Part shown: positions 17,965-25,248 of the stretch, piece by piece
Layout: every line of letters starts with the position of its first letter
Position numbering within the stretch: the first letter of the stretch is position 1
Source of the DNA: Bacteroidota bacterium
GTDB taxonomy: Bacteria; Bacteroidota; Bacteroidia; Chitinophagales; Chitinophagaceae
Direction of reading: 5' to 3'
Assembly: GCA_028877005.1 (NCBI GenBank)
Contig: JAGWPI010000130.1
Span: 1 to 31,387 of the forward strand
DNA length: 31,387 nucleotides
Notes under the pieces: generated by a model
The model's input: the letters and a program-made list of their open reading frames with translations, nothing else
Databases searched by the model: none
Told to the model about the DNA's origin: nothing
Position numbers and translations under genes: made by a program

Positions 17965-18473
17965 TGACTTTATAAAGTTAAAATCAATAAAATTCAGCGC
18001 TTGTAAAGCATAATAGGAAAGAAAAGTAGTGCTTATTTGTTAAATATTGTAGTACTATTTGATGCACATAGCATGGAACTATAAGGGGGAAACGGCCTAT
18101 TTAAATAAATACAACTTATAATGGTGAGTTTTGTTCGTTTTATGCATACAAAGACCACTTAAACTGGTTGTTATTTTTATAGAATGTAGTAATAATTAAG
18201 GTTCTTACAAATACTAATACTACATGCTATACCTTGCTATTCTTAGCAAGATGCTACACCTTTGTGTTGAATAAAGTAAGTATGCTACTGCTTTATTTTT
18301 TGATGAGCAATATTCAGGCTACTTTATTCTATTTATATCAGCATTTTACATAACAAAAAAACCGGAAAGCTTATAGCTAATCCGGCTGTTACGAAATAAT
18401 TGAATAAAGGATATAAGATACTATGGGCTCATTCAAATAAAAATAAATACATTTATAGAAATATACAAATATA
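17965..18473. other. Intergenic region upstream of the T9SS type B gene
   Basis: No coding region is seen in about 500 nt. It holds a minus-strand terminator (18354-18385) and a perfect 7-bp hairpin, CTTGCTA/TAGCAAG at 18233-18250 with loop TTCT and no T-run. No consensus promoter was found for the downstream minus-strand gene. Confidence 0.5.
18354..18385 (-). terminator. Intrinsic terminator after the PorP/SprF gene
   Basis: On the minus strand CCGGA, an internal loop, AGCT/AGCT around ATA, then TCCGG, followed by seven T. It lies about 90 nt past the porP/sprF-like stop and separates that pair from the next T9SS gene. Confidence 0.7.
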
Positions 18474-19499
18474 TTAATACTGTATAATCCGTTTAACTGG
18501 CTTGGGTTGGTGTTTAGCAGAGAAGAACTGCCAGGCAAAACTTAATTCCATACTCTGTACGCTATTAGATGTTGTTTTAACTCCTGACGTAACTACATCA
18601 TACGTTAAGCCGGCTATCCATCGCTCCGACTCTAATCCAATGTATGGATATACAGCATCACCAAAACGTTCCCATAATCCCACATTAAAACTGCGCAAAT
18701 TCTTATCTTTCACACTAATCTTATATACTGCTCCTATACTATGTATACTATTCTGCCCCTGCATCTCCGATATCTCACTGAATAACAACTGATTTTGATT
18801 CGATAAATTAAAATATACACCCCCTTGTACACTGTAACGCGCATCTACTGTATAGGTTGAATTTAAATAAACCCCATCTTTGGGCTTGGATGCATGAAAC
18901 ACTGCTGCCCCAACATTAAATCCCCATTTCTTATCATTGTAACTATAATTTAAGCCCGCATTTACTTCCACATAATGATTACTCTGTATCGTTACAGGAT
19001 CATTAGAGGGAACACTCCGTTGAAATCCCATACTCCCAAACTGCGATTGAAACTCAAACTTACTGGGATCAACCAATCTACCGGCATAATTAGCGGTTAA
19101 GCCGGCTCCTAAATGATGTAGACCGGCACCATCTAATGTCATATTATAGGCTGCTCCTAAACTTAAGTAGGTATCTTTTAATAACCCATTGTTCGATTCA
19201 TCACTAAATGCCATTAACCCAATACCCAACTGATTGTCTCCGGTACTATTCATCGCTACCCGTTTCTCTATCGATGCGGTATATGTGTTATATGGTGCTA
19301 CCGTTCCGCCCCACCATTGCCTCCGCAACGTACTTGTTAAACGCCAATCAGCTACATCTTTACCTATTAACGATGGGTTAATCGTCATTGGCGACGTAAA
19401 GTATTGAGAAAAATGCGGGTCCTGGCTATAACCATTATGCTGCAACAATAACACAATTATTGTGCTTACCAACAGGCTTTTCATATATTTATTTTTCAT
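18474..19499 (-). CDS. PorP/SprF-family type IX secretion system membrane protein
   Basis: A 341-residue outer-membrane beta-barrel of the PorP/SprF family. The signal peptide ends HNGYSQ, followed by the family signature QDPHFSQYFTSPMTINPSLIG, with short beta strands through to the C-terminus (LSFAWQFF). In flavobacteria SprF is needed for export of the adhesin SprB and is encoded just after it. PorP/SprF paralogs accompany individual CHU_C-domain substrates. Here it follows a short CHU_C protein with a 37-nt gap, so the pair probably forms one operon. It is likely the dedicated outer-membrane partner of that protein; the larger CHU_C protein downstream may also use it. Two closely spaced Met codons at the N-terminus (Met1, Met6) leave the exact start open. 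Confidence 0.92.
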   Translation of the reverse strand: MKNKYMKSLLVSTIIVLLLQHNGYSQDPHFSQYFTSPMTINPSLIGKDVADWRLTSTLRRQWWGGTVAPYNTYTASIEKRVAMNSTGDNQLGIGLMAFSDESNNGLLKDTYLSLGAAYNMTLDGAGLHHLGAGLTANYAGRLVDPSKFEFQSQFGSMGFQRSVPSNDPVTIQSNHYVEVNAGLNYSYNDKKWGFNVGAAVFHASKPKDGVYLNSTYTVDARYSVQGGVYFNLSNQNQLLFSEISEMQGQNSIHSIGAVYKISVKDKNLRSFNVGLWERFGDAVYPYIGLESERWIAGLTYDVVTSGVKTTSNSVQSMELSFAWQFFSAKHQPKPVKRIIQY

Positions 19500-19536
19500 A
19501 CTTTTATTTTAATAAGGTTTTTGTAAATTTTACGGC

Positions 19537-20190
19537 TTATCTTAATAAGGTTACACTTCCCTCCTTCCTTACCGTTTGCCCATTATTGTCTACACCTTCT
19601 GCTATCCATACATAGGTGGCCATTGGTTGTAATACCCCATTCACTCTGCCATCCCAGCCTTGTCCCGCATCTGATGTCTCAAATACTTTTTTACTCCACC
19701 TATTGTATATCCTGAAGTAGTGTAAACGCTTCACCCCTACCAAGTTCACATTCAAAATGTCATTAATGCCATCTCCATTCGGTGAGAATACATTCGGTAC
19801 AAATATGTCCCAGCCCGCAAATACCCTAACCAATAATGTATCCGTTGTTACACATCCCGATAACTTATTGATACTGATGTAATACATCTGTTCTTGATTA
19901 ATATTTACCGTAGGACTGCCTATCAACGAATTACTTAATCCTGTTGAAGGACTCCAACTATATCCACTAACATTACTTAATTGACGAGCATTGAGCGTGG
20001 CATTACTTCCGGAAATTACATTCACAGGTGACATCCGTATTCCTGCCTCCGGTGATTCTATCCCTATAGATTTTGCATAATCTGTTTGCTCGCTAGCACT
20101 TATGTTAGCTTTTATTGCTGCAACAGTTTGTGCTGCTAAATGACTGTAAGCTGCTATGAAGATGGCAAGAAGAAGTAAAGGTTTTTTCAT
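19537..20190 (-). CDS. Short T9SS type B (CHU_C domain) protein paired with PorP/SprF
   Basis: A 217-residue exported protein. Met at 20190 gives a clean signal peptide (MKKPLLLLAIFIAAYSHLAAQ); a longer opening from 20223 adds eleven polar residues and is unlikely. After the signal there is only a ~40-residue linker, then one Ig-like/PKD-like strand set (ATLNARQLSNVSGYSWSPST to SGCVTTDTLLVRV). The CHU_C domain follows: NVFSPNGDGINDILNVNLVG, GWDGRVNG, TYVWIAEGVDNNG and ending SVTLLR. It sits where the giant sprB adhesin precedes sprF in gliding bacteria but is tiny by comparison. It may be a minimal adhesin, an anchor or an accessory subunit. Its C-terminal domain is strongly similar to that of the 708-residue protein nearby. 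Confidence 0.88.
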   Translation of the reverse strand: MKKPLLLLAIFIAAYSHLAAQTVAAIKANISASEQTDYAKSIGIESPEAGIRMSPVNVISGSNATLNARQLSNVSGYSWSPSTGLSNSLIGSPTVNINQEQMYYISINKLSGCVTTDTLLVRVFAGWDIFVPNVFSPNGDGINDILNVNLVGVKRLHYFRIYNRWSKKVFETSDAGQGWDGRVNGVLQPMATYVWIAEGVDNNGQTVRKEGSVTLLR

Positions 20191-20237
20191 AGCTCTTTGT
20201 TTTAGGGTTTCTTTTAAAACCACAATAAAATGGCAAA

Positions 20238-20259
20238 TTCACAACTTTGCAGTTGTGAA
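20238..20259 (-). repeat. Perfect inverted repeat in the 5' region of the mini CHU_C gene
   Basis: TTCACAACT (20238-20246) and AGTTGTGAA (20251-20259) flank a 4-nt loop. It lies about 48 nt before the start codon, downstream of the candidate promoter. It could be a 5'-UTR hairpin or an operator. Confidence 0.75.
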
Positions 20260-20376
20260 ACACCGCAATGTAAGTTGCATACACTGCGCTTATAGAATCA
20301 TGTGTTTGAAAAAGTAGATTTAAAAAGTCATGTGTTTTTGATGTATGGTTTTTTATTGATACTAAATTTTACTTAA

Positions 20377-20384
20377 CAAATATA
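20377..20384 (-). promoter_or_regulatory. Candidate -7 box (TATATTTG) for the mini CHU_C-porP/sprF operon
   Basis: The minus-strand TATATTTG matches TAnnTTTG. About 20 nt further up the minus strand only a degenerate GTTG/TTGG is present at -33. The implied 5'-UTR is roughly 180 nt and would include the inverted repeat at 20238-20259. Confidence 0.45.
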
Positions 20385-20845
20385 GAGTGGTAATCTTTCA
20401 ATCCAACTGATCTTCATAAGGTACAAAAAGGCAGGTATTTTAAATTAAATATCTTATGCATTTATAAATTAATGATTCTTAACAACAACATTCTTCACTC
20501 CATTCAATTTGTAGTAAATGATTGACAATTTTTCGCCAAATAAACTACTATTGATGTATGTAAAAAAACTTCAACTCTATACAAACAACTATCGCATACA
20601 TATAATAATTTAAAAATTCGAAAACCTTGTGTATATTATTTAGCTAATTGAATTGCCAACAACATAAAGCCATTAAATGGTAAAACAACCCGTTTATGAT
20701 CCGTAGATAAGCCGCTCATTACCCACTATCAAGCCGCTCAATAATGGCAAGGATAACCAATGGAATGTGGATATTTTTTTTTGGATTTGGGGTGGGTTAA
20801 ATAGTATATTAGAAAAACATTACTTAACACAAAAATTCAATAACC
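20385..20845. other. Long intergenic region between divergent genes
   Basis: No gene is found. A 10-bp direct repeat AAGCCGCTCA occurs at 20709-20718 and 20731-20740, about 105-140 nt before the next start codon. No consensus TAnnTTTG box was seen for the plus-strand gene. Confidence 0.5.
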
Positions 20846-21643
20846 ATGGCTACCATGCACAACGATTTTTCATTTACCGGTTCAATTGGCAACATAACGG
20901 CTTACCGTTTACAAGGTTCTAACAAAGTATATTTAAGAACCAAAGGCGGTGCCACTAAACAAAAAATAAAAACCCATCCCCATTTTGCCCATACCCGTGC
21001 ACTTAACCGCGAGTTTGCCGGTAGAGTTTGGGCTGCCAAACAATTATTACAGTGCATAGCGCCTCTTAAAGGCATTGTTAATTATAATTTAATGGCTGCA
21101 TTTAATCGGCTATGCTATCAAATTCAATTAGGCGATAAAGCCCACCCCGTAGGTGAGCGAGCTATTTTATTTTCTATGTTTCAACAGTATTTACCCGGTT
21201 TTCAATGCAATAAGCGGTTTGTGTTTGACCAGGTTATACAATCGCCTTTACCCTATAGTTTAGATAGAAATACATTAACTGCAAAGGTGCATGTAGGTAG
21301 TTTACTACCTAATATTCATTTAGTATTACCCTGGCTATATAGTTATTATAGGTTTACATTGGTATTATCTATTATTCGTGATTGGACATCAACTTCTGAC
21401 CAACATAATCATACCCAAATGCCTACTCCTATACACATAAACAGTATTTCTACCGAATGGTATGCTGCGGCAGCACCTTTTCCCGGTGCAACTTGGCAGT
21501 TACAAATAGATAGAGACATGCCACTGCAAACACAAGAAAGTTTGTTATTATCTATTGGCATTGAAGCCGGCAATCCGTTGAGTAACCAATTAATAATGCC
21601 GGTAAAATATATGGGGGCAGGAAAAATAATGGCAGTAGTATAA
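20846..21643 (+). CDS. Conserved Bacteroidota protein of unknown function (KGG-motif protein)
   Basis: A 265-residue protein without signal peptide or membrane segment. I recognise the N-terminal pattern from unnamed Bacteroidota proteins but know no function. FSFTGSIGNITAYRLQG (8-24), a strand YLRTKGGATKQKIKTH (29-44) with the Arg-Thr-Lys-Gly-Gly core, then FAHTRALNREFAGRVWAAK (47-65), form a shared block. It looks like two beta strands leading into a helix. The middle and C-terminal parts look beta-rich and show no catalytic motif. It stands alone between the T9SS block and the polysaccharide leader. Similar N-termini appear in proteins annotated only as hypothetical. Two ATGs (codons 1 and 4) are equally possible starts. 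Confidence 0.75.
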   Translation: MATMHNDFSFTGSIGNITAYRLQGSNKVYLRTKGGATKQKIKTHPHFAHTRALNREFAGRVWAAKQLLQCIAPLKGIVNYNLMAAFNRLCYQIQLGDKAHPVGERAILFSMFQQYLPGFQCNKRFVFDQVIQSPLPYSLDRNTLTAKVHVGSLLPNIHLVLPWLYSYYRFTLVLSIIRDWTSTSDQHNHTQMPTPIHINSISTEWYAAAAPFPGATWQLQIDRDMPLQTQESLLLSIGIEAGNPLSNQLIMPVKYMGAGKIMAVV

Positions 21644-21846
21644 TACAAAAAAAGAATAAATGTACTTTATAGAAATATGATATATGCATTTAATTTACTG
21701 AATATTCAGCTTGCTTTACCCCAAATGACTGCTTTTTAAAAGAGTGTTTCCTCCGTAATGGGTTAAATAGGTGTTACCATAACAAAATGAGTATCTATTT
21801 CAGTATATTGTATCTGTTACTAAATAAAAAATACCCATTTTAGGGG

Positions 21847-21878
21847 ATTGTTGTTTAAATCAACCCTAACTATATTTG
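21847..21878 (+). promoter_or_regulatory. Secondary promoter candidate
   Basis: ATTG (21847-21850), a 20-nt spacer and TATATTTG (21871-21878): perfect at -7 and one mismatch at -33. Confidence 0.4.
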
Positions 21879-21939
21879 TTTTCAGATAGTTACAGATACA
21901 TAAAAAGTATGAAATTGGGTAAATGTGTATAATTAAATA

Positions 21940-21972
21940 TTTGGTTCTCACCCAAAAAAAACCATATATTTG
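21940..21972 (+). promoter_or_regulatory. Consensus promoter upstream of the upxY leader
   Basis: TTTG at 21940-21943, a 21-nt spacer and TATATTTG at 21965-21972 fit the Bacteroidota consensus exactly. Transcription would begin near 21980 and give about 500 nt of leader before the antiterminator gene. Confidence 0.65.
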
Positions 21973-22203
21973 GAACTCGAAAGCATGTTCATTTTTTTCT
22001 TTCGATGGAAAGAAAAAGTTTGATTTCAAATCCCTATAAAGAACCGGTTAAAAATCCATTGACATTAGTTCAATATTCCGGCCAATTATCCTCCATAAAA
22101 AACAGTTTCGTAAATCCTATTTGCTATTATTATTGGTAAGTGAATTGTTATTAATTACTATCATAAGCCCACTTAAAAAACTGTGGGTATAATAATAATT
22201 AAG

Positions 22204-22307
22204 ACAAGTATACACTAGTATGTATTGTAGATATGACTGGTGTACAAAATATGGATGAGGGCTTTAATCACCTAAACTAACTGGTAAGTACAAGTATAGA
22301 CCAGTAT
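22204..22307 (+). repeat. Direct repeat pair in the leader
   Basis: Copies at 22204-22221 and 22290-22307 share 16 of 18 bases (ACAAGTATA-nACnAGTAT), 86 nt apart. A second pair, GTACAAAATAT, occurs at 22242-22252 and 22388-22398. These could be binding sites or remnants of duplication. Confidence 0.55.
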
Positions 22308-22477
22308 AAGATGGAAAAAAATTACTGCTGAAGCACAGCAATTTGACTAAGAGTAGCGCTAGCTTTATGCTTTTTTGAATAATTGTGGTACAAAATATAG
22401 AAATGAAGCAGGGAATGTTTTTTAAAAAACGTACAGACTAAATTTAATACAAATATTGTGCCTAAAAAAAATGGTGT

Positions 22478-23005
22478 ATGGCAACGGAAAAAAAATGGTA
22501 TGCATTATATACCAGAGCAAAATGGGAAAAAAAAGTAGTGGCATTATTAGATAAAAAAAACATTACTAACTATTGTCCACTCAATAGGGTTCATAAACAA
22601 TGGTCGGACCGTAAAAAAGTAATGTATGAGCCGCTTTTTAGATCGTATGTATTTGTATATATAACCGAAAAAGAAAAATTAACCACCCGCGATACAGATG
22701 GTGTTTTACATTTTGTAATGCACGAAGGAAAACCGGCCGTTATTAGAGAAGAGGAAATTACCTTAATTCAATCATTTTTAGAGCAATATAATAATGTAAT
22801 GGTAGAAAATGACCGAATACAGTGCAATGATACCATACGCATAGTAGAAGGGCCACTAAAAAAATACCAAGGCAAAGTACTAGAAGTGTATAAGCGGACA
22901 ATTAAAGTAATTTTACCCTCTATTGGCTATGCCATGATTGCGGAAGTAGAGGTACAACATGTAGAAAAAGTAAGTGCACAAGCCTCTGACACTATGATTG
23001 CATAA
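22478..23005 (+). CDS. UpxY-family transcription antiterminator (NusG-like)
   Basis: A 175-residue specialised NusG paralog of the UpxY type, which in Bacteroides lets RNA polymerase read through the leader of its own capsule operon. The NGN domain spans about 5-105: WYALYTRAKWEKKVVALLD, then CPLNRVHKQWSDRKKVMYEPLFRSYVFVYI (given by position 33-62). A complete KOW motif follows at about 117-137 (DTIRIVEGPLKKYQGKVLEV). The C-terminus is VILPSIGYAMIAEVEV. It is the first gene after the long leader. The next plus-strand gene is separated from it by an inverted DUF4184 gene, which is unusual for an upxY-led operon. A second paralog lies about 6.6 kb downstream. Confidence 0.9.
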   Translation: MATEKKWYALYTRAKWEKKVVALLDKKNITNYCPLNRVHKQWSDRKKVMYEPLFRSYVFVYITEKEKLTTRDTDGVLHFVMHEGKPAVIREEEITLIQSFLEQYNNVMVENDRIQCNDTIRIVEGPLKKYQGKVLEVYKRTIKVILPSIGYAMIAEVEVQHVEKVSAQASDTMIA

Positions 23006-23022
23006 TAATAACTACTTCTATT

Positions 23023-23757
23023 TTAGGCTTTTTTAGGATAAAATAAAGCTGTAATTGTTAAGCCATACATACCGGCAGCCAAAATAGTAATTAACATATT
23101 TACCGGTCTATTTATAGCACTAATATAAAAACGAATACCAATAATTATAAACATAATAGCCAGCACCTTCCACCAAAAATATTTTATTGTATAAGAAGGT
23201 AGATGTGCAAGAGATGTTGGGTAATTGGGTAATTGAACAATCACCCAAACTATATACCACATTCCCAGCACCGAACTTAGTAGCTGCAGCCAAGAAGTAA
23301 TATGCAAACGAACATAACCAAGGGTATAACGGTAACCACTAATATGCAAAAACCGGGCAATATCGCCATTATCGTGGGTAATGCTATCCCATACCAAATG
23401 GCTGGCACCACCTATTAACAGCGATATACACACTACAAAAAAATGCTGCGAGCAATAGGTATTCCAACGCAGCGTGGTATAAGGAAGTAACTTTCTTTTA
23501 AAGACGGGGGGTAAATGGGCCACCAAGGGTTGCTTTACAACGTTGTGAAAAATATAAGCAAGAATGATGCCAAGCGGCAAATCGGCCCAAAATAAACCGC
23601 CCCAATTATGGGTATACAATCGGGTTTTGGTCATTCTAATATAATATTCAAAATCGGGCGTTATACTACCTACAATCAACCCGGTTAAAGAAAACCAATG
23701 TTGAAAGCGTTTATAGAGGGGTAAAACAATAGCAGGATGCGAAAAAGTAAATGGCAT
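23023..23757 (-). CDS. DUF4184 family membrane protein
   Basis: A 244-residue integral membrane protein. It opens with MPFTFSHPAIVLPL, the hallmark of DUF4184, followed by GLIVGSITPDFEYYIRM (26-42). These His and Asp residues, together with ASHLVWDSITHDNG in the middle, recall the metal-dependent membrane hydrolase/phospholipase C-like fold. At least five hydrophobic segments follow. No function is established for the family. It lies convergent to upxY with only 17 nt between stops and divergent from tviB, so it interrupts the polysaccharide transcription unit. No terminator is visible in the 17-nt gap. Confidence 0.88.
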   Translation of the reverse strand: MPFTFSHPAIVLPLYKRFQHWFSLTGLIVGSITPDFEYYIRMTKTRLYTHNWGGLFWADLPLGIILAYIFHNVVKQPLVAHLPPVFKRKLLPYTTLRWNTYCSQHFFVVCISLLIGGASHLVWDSITHDNGDIARFLHISGYRYTLGYVRLHITSWLQLLSSVLGMWYIVWVIVQLPNYPTSLAHLPSYTIKYFWWKVLAIMFIIIGIRFYISAINRPVNMLITILAAGMYGLTITALFYPKKA

Positions 23758-23949
23758 AAGTATATAACAAATTATAACCCATTAAAGAAAGCAATATTAA
23801 AATAAATTTTCAGCAATAGATATAAATTAACCATTGCTTAAAACATATAGGGCACATGATTACATGATTGGATAAAAATTTTAAACAATAAACTTATAGC
23901 GTTGCTTATTTGCCTTAGCACAGGTATACCTAACAAAACCAAACAAACA

Positions 23950-25239
23950 ATGAAAGATTTGAAGATTGCTATTATAGGCTTAGGATATGTAGGATTACCA
24001 TTAGCCGTAGAATTTGCCAAAAAATATCCGGTAATTGGTTTTGATGTGAATGAACGAAGGGTAACTACATTGAATGAAGGAGAAGATTACACATTGGAAG
24101 TAGCAGCTGATGCTTTACAATCTGTATTAAAAAAAGATAATTCAACAATGCCCGGGCTATTGGTAACAGCCGATAAAACCGCTTTAGCATCGGCTAATTT
24201 TTTTATTGTAACCGTACCAACGCCTGTTGATAAATACAATCGTCCCGATTTATCGGCTTTAATAAAAGCCAGTACTACCGTGGGTGCATTTTTAAATAAA
24301 GGAGATATTGTTGTATATGAATCAACCGTTTATCCGGGTGTTACCGAAGATGAATGTGTACCGGTTTTAGAAAAGGTTTCCGGATTGGTATATAATAAAG
24401 ATTTCTTTGTAGGTTACTCACCTGAAAGAATTAACCCCGGTGATAAAGAGCATACCGTTACCAAAATAAAAAAAGTAACCTCCGGTTCAACACCTGAGGC
24501 CGCAGAAAAAATTAATGCAGTTTATGCCAGTATCATTACAGCCGGAACGCATATAGCACCTTCTATAAAAGTAGCCGAGGCAGCCAAAGTAATTGAAAAT
24601 GCACAGCGCGATATTAACATAGCTTTTATTAATGAGTTATCTAAAATTTTTAACCATTTAAATATTGATACCAACGATGTGTTGGATGCAGCAGCAACGA
24701 AATGGAATTTTTTAAAATTTAAACCCGGATTAGTAGGCGGGCACTGTATTGGCGTAGACCCATACTACTTAGCACAAAAAGCCATAGAAGTGGGCTATCA
24801 TCCTGAAATTATACTGGCAGGAAGAAGATTGAATGATGGAATGGGCAGTTATATTGCCGATGAAGTAATTAAGCTAATGGTAAAAAAGGAAATTCAGGTG
24901 GTGGGTAGCAGGGTATTGGTATTGGGCATCACCTTCAAAGAAAATTGTCCGGATGTTAGAAATACCAAAGTCATTGATATTATTCGACATTTAAAAACTT
25001 ACCAAATTGAAGTAGATGTATATGATCCCTGGGCCAATAGAGAAGAGGTATTGCATGAATACGGAATAGAACCATTGGCAGTATATCCCGAAAATAAACA
25101 TTATTACAACGCAGTTATAATAGCGGTTGCACATCAGCAATTTACCTATGAGCAAATTAAAAATATTTGTAGAAAACAATGTGTAGTTTATGATGTAAAA
25201 TCAGCATTTAGCAGAGATTTAATTGATGCCAGATTATAA
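23950..25239 (+). CDS. tviB: UDP-N-acetylhexosamine 6-dehydrogenase, TviB/WbpO type
   Basis: A cytoplasmic 429-residue nucleotide-sugar dehydrogenase oxidising C6 of UDP-GlcNAc or UDP-GalNAc to the uronate with NAD+. The Rossmann loop is GLGYVGLPLA (10-19). Further motifs are VPTPVD (89-94), YSPERINPGD (156-165), AEAAKVIENAQRDINIAF (209-226, with Lys213) and GGHCIGVDPYYLA (263-275) with catalytic Cys266. The C-terminal Rossmann domain has LGITFKENCPDVRN. The pattern VEFAKKYPVIGFDVN is typical of the TviB/WbpO/VipA branch. The start at 23950 (MKDLKIAIIG) is preferred over an in-frame ATG at 23902, which adds 16 residues before the Rossmann strand. The epimerase gene follows after 9 nt. Confidence 0.92.
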   Translation: MKDLKIAIIGLGYVGLPLAVEFAKKYPVIGFDVNERRVTTLNEGEDYTLEVAADALQSVLKKDNSTMPGLLVTADKTALASANFFIVTVPTPVDKYNRPDLSALIKASTTVGAFLNKGDIVVYESTVYPGVTEDECVPVLEKVSGLVYNKDFFVGYSPERINPGDKEHTVTKIKKVTSGSTPEAAEKINAVYASIITAGTHIAPSIKVAEAAKVIENAQRDINIAFINELSKIFNHLNIDTNDVLDAAATKWNFLKFKPGLVGGHCIGVDPYYLAQKAIEVGYHPEIILAGRRLNDGMGSYIADEVIKLMVKKEIQVVGSRVLVLGITFKENCPDVRNTKVIDIIRHLKTYQIEVDVYDPWANREEVLHEYGIEPLAVYPENKHYYNAVIIAVAHQQFTYEQIKNICRKQCVVYDVKSAFSRDLIDARL

Positions 25240-25248
25240 CCATTCATT

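Larger units (their letters stand above)
21644..22477 (+). other. Long leader region of the polysaccharide locus
   Basis: About 830 nt without a credible gene. It contains two promoter candidates (21847-21878 and 21940-21972), two pairs of direct repeats and a TGCTG/CAGCA hairpin (22326-22340) followed by a TGCTTTTTT run. A 14-bp palindrome of six T and six A between G and C (22417-22430) lies just before the upxY start. A leader near 500 nt resembles the long untranslated leaders ahead of upxY genes in Bacteroides capsule loci. Confidence 0.65.

Noticed and set aside
18233..18250. Perfect CTTGCTA/TAGCAAG hairpin in the intergenic region
   Set aside because: No T-run on either side and no gene end nearby, so no function can be assigned.
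20709..20740. 10-bp direct repeat AAGCCGCTCA upstream of the KGG-motif gene
   Set aside because: Only two copies, with no promoter element nearby to relate them to; kept as a note in the intergenic entry.
21820..22029. 69-codon minus-strand frame in the upxY leader
   Set aside because: Phe/Ile/Lys-rich composition typical of AT-rich non-coding DNA, no domain, and it overlaps the plus-strand promoter candidates.
22353..22358. GTAGCG resembling the core of the RfaH ops element
   Set aside because: Only six bases match, the GGC prefix is absent, and UpxY proteins are not known to use the ops sequence.
22417..22430. 14-bp palindrome of six T and six A before upxY
   Set aside because: A/T homopolymer palindromes are frequent in such AT-rich DNA and no loop is available for a hairpin.
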